A stretch of DNA of 64,000 nucleotides, from assembly GCA_033782935.1 (NCBI GenBank), contig JAWQEG010001234.1:814501-878500 (forward strand), read 5' to 3'. Source of the DNA: Petrolisthes cinctipes. Lineage: Eukaryota; Arthropoda; Malacostraca; Decapoda; Porcellanidae. Below the pieces are notes generated by a model. The model made no database searches and was not told the DNA's origin. It was given only the letters and a program-made list of their open reading frames with translations. Position numbers and translations under genes: made by a program. Numbering within the stretch: position 1 is the stretch's first letter; each line of letters opens with the position of its first letter. Below are positions 1-9,194 of the stretch, one piece after another.

Positions 1-191
1 GTACAGATCGCTTCTGGGACCAAAAAATATCGAATTTTCGGGTGTTTTGAGGTTGAATTTGGGATATAAACGGGTGCAGAAGATGCATACACATATTGAC
101 TTTGGTCACCTAAAATATCGATTTTCAGCATGTTTTGAGCCTGTATATTGAAAATACTCTAAAACGGAGTAGGCAAGTACAGATCGCTTCA

Positions 192-280
192 GGGACCCCA
201 AAATATCGAATTTTCGGGTGTTTGGAGCCTGAATTTGAGATATAAACGGGTACAAAAGATGCATCCACATATCGAATTTT
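192..280 (+). repeat. Half-monomer A (89 bp)
   Basis: First half of the L monomer, starting at GGGACCCCAAAATATCGA. Ungapped alignment of the L consensus with half B (281-368) gives 59 matches over 88 positions by hand count. The best matching blocks are AAAATATCGA, GTTTTGRGCCTG and GCATGYACA. The 29-bp loss that makes S monomers falls in this half. Confidence 0.82.
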
Positions 281-368
281 GGGCACCTAAAATATCGATT
301 TTCAGCATGTTTTGGACCTGTATTTTGAAAATACTCTAACACGGAGTAGGCATGTACAGATCTCTTCT
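281..368 (+). repeat. Half-monomer B (88 bp)
   Basis: Second half, starting at GGGCACCTAAAATATCGA and running through the next monomer's GTACAGATC to its CTTCT. It is homologous to half A (192-280). It carries the GTATTTTGAAAATAC dyad at 320-334 and the TACTC/GAGTA dyad at 332-348. The 18-bp loss that makes S2 monomers falls in this half. Confidence 0.82.
320..348 (+). repeat. Overlapping short inverted repeats in half B
   Basis: GTATTTT-G-AAAATAC (320-334) is a perfect 7-bp inverted repeat around one base. It overlaps TACTC-TAACACG-GAGTA (332-348), a 5-bp inverted repeat with a 7-base loop. Many monomers carry the alternative ATATTTT-G-AAAATAT, where both arms changed together. Other monomers are mixed or broken (GTATATTG, GTATCTTG), so the dyad is common but not universal. 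Confidence 0.75.
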
Positions 369-500
369 GGGACCCCAAAATATCGAATTTTCGGGTGTTT
401 TGGGCCTGAACTTGAGATATTTACTTTGGTCACATAAAATAACGATTTTTAGCATGTTTTGGGCCTGTATTTTGAAAATATTCTAGCACTGAGTAGGCAT
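354..500 (+). repeat. Example short monomer (S, 147 bp)
   Basis: Counted from GTACAGATC at 354 to the next GTAAAGATCG at 501. Compared with L, the text between GAGATAT and the following ATAT of CACATATCGAC is missing, so GAGATAT runs straight into a TTTACTTTGG (usually CGACTTTGG) segment. The missing 29 bp lie between two copies of ATAT, and one T is also absent from the T run. The lost segment contains the ATGCAT site. S units recur throughout both arms, typically after one to four L units. Confidence 0.93.
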
Positions 501-1624
501 GTAAAGATCGCTTCTGGGACCCCCAAATATCGAATTTTCGGGTGTTTTGAGCCTGAATTTGAGATATAAATGGGTACAGAAGATGCATGCACATATCGAC
601 TTTTAGGCACCTAAAATATCGATTTTGAGCATGTTTTGGGTCTGTATCTTGAAAACATTCTAACTATGAGTAGGCATGTACAGATCGCTTCTAGGACCCA
701 AAAATACCGAATTTTCGAGTGTTTGGAGCCTGAATTTGAGATCTAAACGGGTACATAAGATGCCTGCACTTATCGACTTTTGGGCACCTAAAATATCGAT
801 TTTCAGTATGTTTTGGGCCTGTATTTTGAAAATACTCTAACACGGTGTAGGCATGTACAGTTCGCTTTTGGGCCACAAAATATCGAATTTTCGGGAGTTT
901 TGGGCCTGAATTTGAGATATCGACTTTGGGCACCTATAATATCGATTTTTAGCATGTTTTGGGCCTATATTTTGAAAATATTCTAGCACTAAGTAGGCAT
1001 GTACAGATCAGTTCTGGGACCCGAAAATATCAAATTTTCGTGTGTTTTGAGCCTGAATTTGAGATATAAACGGGTATAGAAGATGCATGCACATATCGAC
1101 TTTGGACACTTAATATATCGATTTTTAGCATGTTTTGAGCCTATATTTTAAAAACATTCTAGCACTTAGTAGGCATGTACAGATCGCTTCTAGGACCGAA
1201 AATTATCGAATTTTCGGGTGTTTTGAGGTTGAATTTGAGATATAAACGGGTGCAGAAGATGCAACACATATTGACTTTAGTCACCTAAAATATCGATTTT
1301 GAGCATGTTTTGGGCCTATATTTTGAAAAAACTCTAACACGGATTAGGCAAGTACAGATCGCTTCTGGGATCCCAAAATATCGAATTTTTAGGTGTTTGG
1401 AGCCAGAATTTGGGATATAAACGGATACAGAAGATGCATGCACATATCGACTTTTGGGCACCTAAAATATCGATTTTCAGTATGTTTTGGGCCGTAATTT
1501 TGAAAATACTCTAACACGGAGTAGGCATGTACAATTCGCTTCTGGGACCCCAAAATATCGAATTTGCGGGTGTTTTGGGCCTGAATTTGAGATATCGACT
1601 TTGGGCACCTAAAATATTGATTTT

Positions 1625-2942
1625 CAGCATGTTTTGGGCCTATATTTTGAAAATATTCTAGCACTAAGTAGGCATGTACAGATCGCTTCTGGGACCCAAA
1701 AAAATCGAATTTTCGGGTGTTTTGAGTTTGAATTTGGGATATAAACGGGTGCAGAAGATGCATACACATATTGACCTTGGTCACCTAAAATATCGATTTT
1801 CAGCATGTTTTGGGCCTGTATCTTGAAAATACTCTAACACGGAGTAGGCAATTATAGATCGCTTCTGGGACCCCAAAATATCGAATTTTCGGTTGTTTGG
1901 AGCCTGAATTTGAGATATAAACGAGGTTCAGAAGATGCATCCACATATTGACTTTTGGGCACCAAAAAGATCGATTTTCAGCATATTTGGGCCTGTATCT
2001 GAGTAGGCATGTACAGATCGCTTCTGGGACCCCAAAATATCGATTTTTCGAGTGTTTTGAGCCTGAATTTGAGATATAAACGGGTACAGAAGATGCATGC
2101 ACTTATCGACTTTTGGGCACCTAAAATATCGATTTTCTGTATGTTTTGGGCCTGTATTTTAAAAATACTCTAACACGGAGTAGGTATGTACAGATCGCAT
2201 CTGGGACCATAAAATATCGAATTTTCGGGTGTTTTGGGCCTGAAATTGAGATATCGACTTTGGGCACATAAAATATCGATTTTCAGCATGTTTTGGGCCT
2301 ATATTTTGAAAATATTCTAGCACTAAGTAGGCATGTACAGATCGCTTCTGGGACCCAAAAAAATCGAATTTTCGGGTGTTTTGAGTTTGAATTTGGGATA
2401 TAAACGGGTGCAGAAGATGCATACACATATTGACCTTGGTCACCTAAAATATCGATTTTCAGCATGTTTTGGGCCTGTATCTTGAAAATACTCTAACACG
2501 GAGTAGGCAATTACAGATCGCTTCTGGGACCCCAAAATATCGAATTTTCGGTTGTTTGGAGCCTGAATTTGAGATATAAACGAGGTTCAGAAGATGCATC
2601 CACATATTGACTTTTGGGCACCAAAGAGATCGATTTTCAGCATATTTGGGCCTGTATCTGAGTAGGCAAGTACAGATCGCTTCTGGGACCCCAAAATATC
2701 GATTTTTCGAGTGTTTTGAGCCTGAATTTGAGATATAAACGGGTACAGAAGATGCATGCACTTATCGACTTTTGGGCACCTAAAATATCGATTTTCTGTA
2801 TGTTTTGGGCCTGTATTTTAAAAATACTCTAACACGGAGTAGGTATGTACAGATCGCATCTGGGACCATAAAATATCGAATTTTCGGGTGTTTTGGGCCT
2901 GAAATTGAGATATCGACTTTGGGCACATAAAATATCGATTTT
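1625..2942 (+). repeat. 659-bp HOR, two tandem copies (L-S2-L-S)
   Basis: Copy 1 is about 1,625-2,283 and copy 2 about 2,284-2,942. Monomer starts at 1,676, 1,852, 2,011, 2,188 and 2,335 give unit lengths 176, 159, 177 and 147, which sum to 659. The copies differ at only a few positions in the stretch compared (for example TTATAG versus TTACAG near 1,852 and 2,511). A related but more diverged unit follows at about 2,943-3,280. Confidence 0.88.
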
Positions 2943-3441
2943 CAGCATGTTTTGGGTCTGTATTTTGAAAATACTCTAACACGGAGTATGCAAGTACAGA
3001 TCGCTTCTGGGACCCCAAAATATCGAATTTTCGGTTTTTTGGAGCATGAATTTGAGATATAAACGAGGTACAGAAGATGCATCCACATATTGACTTTTGG
3101 GCACCTAAGAGATCGATTTTCAGCATATTTGATCCTGTATCTGAGTAGGCATGTACAGATCGTTTCTGGGACCCCAAAATATCGATTTTTCGGGTGTTTG
3201 GAGCCTGAATTTGAGATATAAACGGGTACAGAAAATGCATGCACATATTGACTTTTTGGCACCTAAAATATCGATTTTCAGCACGTTTAGGACCTGTATT
3301 TTGAAAATACTCTAACACGGAGTAGGCATGCACAGGTCGCTTCTGGGACCCAAAAATATCGAATTTTCGGTTTTTTTGAGCCAGAATTTGAGATATAAAT
3401 AGGTACTGAAGATGCATGCACATATCGACTTTTGGGCACAT
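2818..3441 (-). other. Satellite-internal open frame, 207 codons (probably non-coding)
   Basis: This is the longest open frame in the window. It is antisense to the forward monomers and runs through L, S and S2 units. The predicted protein is a degenerate 59-residue repeat containing pieces such as RKFDIFGSQKR, HAYSVLEYFQ and ENRYFRC. It shows no recognised domain, signal peptide or catalytic motif. It overlaps another open frame in a second phase. I see no promoter or splice context, and consider it a by-product of the repeat. Confidence 0.6.
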
Positions 3442-4129
3442 AAAATATCGATTTTGAGCATGTTTTGAGTCTGTATCTTGAAAACATTCTAACTAGGAGT
3501 AGGCATGTACAGATCGCATCTAGGACCCAAAAATATCGAATTTTCGGGTGTTTTGAGGTTGAATTTGAGATATAAACGGGTACAGAAGATGCATACACAT
3601 ATTGACTTTGGGCACCTAAAATATTGATTTTCAGCATGTTTTGGGCCTGCACCTGAGTAGGAATGTACAGATTGCTTTTGGGACCCCAAAATATCAAATG
3701 TTCGGGTGTTTGGAGCCTGAATTTGAGATATAAACGAGTACAGAAGTTGCATGCACTTATCGACTTTTGGGCACCTTAAAGATCGATTTTCAGTATGTTT
3801 TGGGCCGGTATTTTGAAAATACTCTAACACGAAGTAGGCAGGTTCAGTTTGCTTCTGGGACCCCAAAATATCGAATTTTCGGGTGTTTTGGGCCTGAATT
3901 TGAGATATCGACTTTGGGCACCTAAAATATCGATTTCTAGCATGTTTTGTGCCTATATTTTGAAAATATTCTAGCACTAAGTAGGCATGTACAGATCACT
4001 TCTGGGACCCCAAAATATCGAATTTTCGGGTGTTTTGAGCCTGAATTTGAGATATAAACGGGTACAGAAGATGCATGCACATATCGACTTTGGACACTTA
4101 AAATATTTATTTTTAGCATGTTTTGAGCC

Positions 4130-5625
4130 TATATATTGAAAATACTCTAACACGGAGTAGGCAAGTACAGATCGCTTCAGGGACACCAAAATATCGAATT
4201 TTCGGGTTTTTGGAGTCTGAATTTGAGATATAAACGGGTACAAAAGATGCATCCACATATCGAATTTTGTGCACCTAAAATATCGATTTTCAGTATGTTT
4301 TGGGCCTGTATATTGAAAATACTCTAACACGGAATAGGCATGTACAGATCGCTTTTGGGACCCCAAAATATCGAATTTTCTGGTGTTTTGGGCCTGAACT
4401 TGAGATATTTACTTTGGTCACCTAAAATTTCGATTTTAGCATGTTTTGGGCCAGTATTTTGAAAATATTCTAGCACTGAGTAGGCATGTAAAGATCGCTT
4501 CTGGGACCCCAAAATATCGAATTTTCGGGTGTTTTGAGCCTGAATTTGAGATATAAATGGGTACAGAAGATGCATGCACATATCGACTTTTGGGCACCTA
4601 AAATATCGATTTTGAGCATGTTTTGGGTCTGTATCTTGAAAACATTCTAACTATGAGTAGGCATGTACAGATCGCTTCTAGGACCCAAAAATACCGAATT
4701 TTCGAGTGTTTGGAGCCTGAATTTGAGATATAAACGGGTACAGAAGATGCATGCACTTATCGACTTTTGGACACCTAAAATATCGATTTTCAGTATGTTT
4801 TGGGCCTGTATTTTGATAATACTCTAACACGGAGTAGGCATGTATAGTTCGCTTCTGGGACCCCAAAATATCGAATTTTCGGGAGTTTTGGGCCTGAATT
4901 TGAGATATCGACTTTGGGCACCTATAATATCGATTTTTAGCATGTTTTGGGCCTTTATTTTGAAAATATTCTAGCACTAAGTAATCATGTACAGATCGCT
5001 TCTGAGACCCAAAAATATCGAATTTTCGGGTGTTCTGAGGTTGAATTTGGGATATAAACGGGTGCAGAAGATACATAAACATATTGACCTTGGTCACCTA
5101 AAATATCGATTTTCAGCATGTTTTGGGCCTGTATTTTGAAAATACTCTAACACGGAGTAGGCAAATACAGATCGCTTCTGGGACCCCAAAATACCGAATT
5201 TTCGGTTGTTTTGAGCCTGAATTTGAGATATAAACGGGTACAGAAGATGCATCCACATATCGACTTTTGGGCACCTAAGAGATCGATTTTCAGCATATTT
5301 GGGCCTGTATCTGAGTAGGCATGTACAGATCGTTTCTGGGACCCCAAAATATCGATTTTTCGGGTGTTTGGAGCCTGAATGTGAGATATAAACGGGTACA
5401 GAAGATGCATGCACATATCGACTTTTGGGCACCTAAAATATCGATTTTCTGTATGTTTTTGGGCCTGTATTTTGAAAATACTCTAACACGGAGTAGGCAT
5501 GTACAGATCGCATCTGGGACCCCAAAATATCGAATTTTCGGGTGTTTTGGGCCTGAATTTGAGATATCGACTTTGGGCACCTATAATATCGATTTTTAGC
5601 ATGTTTTGGGCCTATATTTTGAAAA
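4130..5625 (+). repeat. Block X, copy 2
   Basis: It matches 7,143-8,640 at an offset of about 3,000-3,013 bp, including an S2 unit (5,165-5,322) and the downstream unit with TTTTCTGTATGTTTTTGGGC. Its first 870 bp also match block X copy 1. Confidence 0.82.
5165..5322 (+). repeat. Example second short monomer (S2, 158 bp)
   Basis: This unit ends GGGCCTGTATCTGAGTAGGCAT. Other units read CTGTATCTTGAAAACATTC followed by TAACTATGAGTAGG, so about 18 bp between GTATC and TGAGTAGG are gone. The deletion removes the GTATTTTGAAAATAC dyad region. S2 units are seen near 2,000, 2,660, 3,145, 3,650, 5,310, 8,320, 19,830, 21,520, 29,580, 31,265, 34,155, 34,790 and 36,420, and in reverse near 39,520, 40,030, 41,015, 42,150, 43,770 and other right-arm sites. 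Confidence 0.88.
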
Positions 5626-6600
5626 TATTCTAGCACTAAGTAGGCATGTACAGATCAGTTCTGGGACCCCAAAATATCGAATTTTCGGGTTTTTTGAGCC
5701 GGAATTTGAGATATAAACGGGTACAGAAGATGCTTGCACATATTGACTTTGGGCACCTAAAATATCGATTTTCAGCCTGTTTAGGGCCTGTATTTTCAAA
5801 ATACTCTAACACGGATTAGGCAAGTACAGATCGCTTCTGGGACCCCAAAATATCGAATTTTCGGGTATTTGGAGCCTGAATTTGAGATATAAACGGGTAC
5901 AAAAGATGCATCCACATATCGAATTCTGGGCACCTAAAAGATCGATTTTCAGTATGTTTTGGGCCTGTATATTGAAAATACTCTAACATGGAGTAGGCAT
6001 GTACAGATCGCTTCTGGGACCCCAAAATATCGAATTTTCGGTTGTTTTGGTCCTGAACTTGAGATATTGACTTTGGGCACCTAAAATATCGATTTTTAGC
6101 ATGTTTTGGGCCTATATTTTGAAAATATTCTAGCTTTGAGTAGGCATGTACAGATCGCTTCTGGAACCCCAAAACATCGAATTTTCGTGTGTTTTGAGCC
6201 TGAATTTGAGATATAAACAGGTACAGAAGATGCATGCACATATCGACTTTTGGGCACCTAAAATATCGATTTCGAGCATGTTTTGGGTCTGTATCTTGAA
6301 AACATTCTAACTATGAGTAGGCATGTACAGATCGCTTCTGGGACCCCAAAATATCGATTTTTCGGGTGTTTGGAGCCTGAATTTGAGATATAAACGGGTA
6401 CAGAAGATGCATGCACATATCGACTTTTGGGCACCTAAAATATCGATTTTCTGTATGTTTTTGGGCCTGTATTTTGAAAATACTCTAACACGGAGTAGGC
6501 ATGTACAGATCGCATCTGGGACCCCAAAATATCGAATTTTCGGGTGTTTTGGGCCTGAATTTGAGATATCGACTTTGGGCACATAAAATATCGATTTTTA
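5321..6600 (+). repeat. About 1,002-bp spaced repeat pair
   Basis: The stretch 5,321-5,610 recurs at 6,323-6,612. Both begin with ATCGATTTTTCGGGTGTTTG-type L units and continue into the TTTTCTGTATGTTTTTGGGC unit and an S unit. The intervening 5,665-6,320 instead resembles 9,176-9,835 at an offset of about 3,511 bp. The region is therefore a mosaic of shuffled HOR pieces. Confidence 0.7.
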
Positions 6601-7142
6601 GCATGTTTTGGGCCTATATTTTGAAAATATTCTAGCACTTAGTAGGCATGTACAGGTCGCTTCATGGACCAAAAATATCGAATTTTCGAGTGTTTTGAGC
6701 CTGAATTTGAGATATAAACGGGTACAGAAAATGCATGCACATATTGACTTTGGGCACCTAAAATATCGATTTTCAGCCTGTTTAGGGCCTGTAATTTGAA
6801 AATACTCTAACATTTAGTAGGCATGCACAGATCGCTTCTGGGACCCTAAAATATCGAATTTTCGGGTTTTTGAGCCTGAATTTGAGATATAAACAGGTAC
6901 TGAAGATGCATGCACATATCGACTTTTGGGCACCTAAAATATCGATATTGAGCATGTTTTGAGTCTGTATCTTGAAAACATTCTAACTAGGAGTAGGCAT
7001 GTACAGATCGCTTCTAGGACCCAAAATTACCGAATTTTCGGGTGTTTTGAGCCTGAATTTGAGATATAAACGGGTGCAGAAGATGCATACACATATTGAC
7101 TTTGGTCACCTAAAATATCGATTTTCAGCTTGTTTTGAGCCT

Positions 7143-8640
7143 GTATATTGAAAATACTCTAACCCGGAGTAGGCAAGTACAGATCGCTTCAGGGACTCCA
7201 AAATTTTGAATTTTCGGGTGTTTGGAGCCTGAATTTGAGATATAAACGGGTACAAAAGATGCATCCACATATCGAATTTTGGGCACCTAAAATATCGATT
7301 TTCAGTATGTTTTGGGCCTGTATATTGAAAATACTCTAACACGGAGTAGGCATGTACAGATCGCTTCTGGGACACCAAAATATCGAATTTTCGGGTGTTT
7401 TGGGCCTGAACTTGAGATATTTACTTTGGTCACCTAAGATATCGATTTTTAGCATGTTTTGGGCCTGTATTTTGAAAATATTCTAGCACTGAGTAGGCAT
7501 GTAAAGATCGCTTCTGGGACCCCAAAATATCGAATTTTCGGGTGTTTTGAGCCTGAATTTGAGATATAAATGGGTACAGAAGATGTATGCACCTATCGAC
7601 TTTTGGGCACCTAAAATATCGATTTTGAGCATGTTTTGGGTCTGTATCTTAAAAACATTCTAAATATGAGTAGGCATGTACAGATCGCTTCTAGGACCCA
7701 AAAATACCGAATTTTCGAGTGTTTGGAGCCTGAATTTGAGATATAAACGGGTACAGAAGATGCATGCACTTATCGACTTTTGGGCACCTAAAATATCGAT
7801 TTTCCGAATGTTTTGGGCCTGTATTTTGAAAATACTCTAACACGGAGTAGGCATGTACAGTTCGCTTCTGGGACCCCAAAATATCGAATTTTCTTGAGTT
7901 TTGGGCCTGAATTTGAGATATCGACTTTGGGCACCTATAATATCGATTTTTAGCATGTTTTGGGCCTATATTTTGAAAATATTCTAGCGCTAAGTAGGCA
8001 TGTACAGATCGCTTCTTAAACCCAAAAATATCGAATTTTCCGGTGTTTTGAGGTTGAATTTGGGATATAAACGGGTGCAGAAGATGCATACACATATTGA
8101 CCTTGGTCACCTAAAATATCGATTTTCAGCATGCTTTGGGCCTTTATTTTGAAAATACTCTAACACGGAGTAGGCAAGTACAGATCGCTTCTGGGACCCC
8201 AAAATATCGAATTTTCGGTTGTTTTGAGCCTGAATTTGAGATATAAACGGGTACAGAAGATGCATCCACATATCGACTTTTGGGCACCTAAGAGATCGAT
8301 TTTAAACATATTTGGGCCTGTATCTGAGTAGGCATGTACAGATCGTTTCTGGGACCCCAAAATATCGATTTTTCGGGTGTTTGGAGTCTGAATTTGAGAT
8401 ATAAACGGGTACAGAAGATGCATGCACATATCGACTTTTGGGCACCTAAAATATCGATTTTCTGTATGTTTTTGGGCCTGTATTTTGAAAATACTCTAAC
8501 ACGGAGTAGGCATGTACAGATCGCATCTGGGACCCCAAAATATCGAATTTTCGGGTGTTTTGGGCCTGAATATGAGATATCGACTTTGGGCACCTAAAAT
8601 ATCGATTTTTAGCATGTTTTGGGCCAATATTTTGAAAATA
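7143..8640 (+). repeat. Block X, copy 3
   Basis: Third copy, with S2 unit at about 8,178-8,335. Scattered substitutions against copy 2 suggest an older duplication than the 980-bp or 2,415-bp pairs in the right arm. Confidence 0.82.
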
Positions 8641-9194
8641 TTCTAGCACTTAGTAGGCATGTACATATCGCTTCAGGGACCAATAATATATAATTTTCGA
8701 GTGTTTTGAGCCCGAATTTGAGATATAAACGGGTACAGAAAATGCATCCACATATCGAATTTTGGGCAATTAAAAGATCGATTTTCAGTATGTTTTGGGC
8801 CTGTATATGGAAAATACTCTAACATGGAGTAGGCATGTACAGATCGCTTCTGGGACCCCAAAATATCGAATTTTCGGGTGTTTTGGGCCTGAACTTGAGA
8901 TATTGACTTTGGGCACCTAAAATATCGATTTTAGCATGATTTGGGCCTATATTTTGTAAATATTCTAGCTTTGAGTAGGCATGTACATATCGCTTCTAGG
9001 ACCCAAAAATACCGAATTTTCGAGTGTTTGGAGCCTGAATTTAAGATCTAAACGGGTACAGAAGATGCATGCACTTATCGACTTTTGGGCACTTAAATAT
9101 CGTTTTTTAGTATGATTTGGGCCTGAATATTGAAAATACTCTAACACGGAGTAGGCATGTACAGTTCGCTTCTGGGACCCCAAAATATCGAATT

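Larger units (their letters stand above)
177..353 (+). repeat. Example long monomer (L, 177 bp)
   Basis: This is a representative full-length unit counted from GTACAGATCG to the base before the next GTACAGATC at 354. The preceding unit (1-176) is 176 bp. The usual 176/177 difference is the run of three or four T in CGACTTTTGGGCAC. The unit holds one ATGCAT (259-264) and one ATCGAT (294-299), so NsiI and ClaI should each cut once per L monomer. Confidence 0.95.
1..1000 (+). repeat. Block X, copy 1 (partial at window start)
   Basis: This stretch recurs at +3,987 bp (from about 4,130) and +7,000 bp (from about 7,143). The shared features include the S unit with GAGATATTTACTTTGGTCAC (about 411-430) and the AAATACCGAATTTTCGAGTG unit near 701. 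The copies diverge after about 1,000. Confidence 0.8.

Noticed and set aside
192..230. CENP-B box in the CGAATTTTCGGG segment
   Set aside because: The segment has CGAA and CGGG, but the spacing and the required TTCG-n4-A-n2-CGGG pattern do not fit in either orientation.
177..353. Bacterial promoters or terminators suggested by AT-rich TATA-like boxes and small dyads in each monomer
   Set aside because: They occur in every unit with no genes alongside, so they are compositional features of the satellite.
2818..3441. Long open reading frames (60-207 codons) read as protein-coding genes or a repeat protein family
   Set aside because: They sit within the satellite, overlap in several phases on one strand, often begin at non-ATG codons, and are broken wherever monomers are 176 bp. 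They show no recognised domain. Periodic open frames are expected when a repeat length is divisible by three and one frame lacks stops.
5321..5599. Open frames on the monomer sense strand (92 codons here, similar at 6,323 and 8,334)
   Set aside because: They are the same monomer read in the other direction and appear only where adjacent units lack stops by chance. They recur because the DNA block is duplicated.
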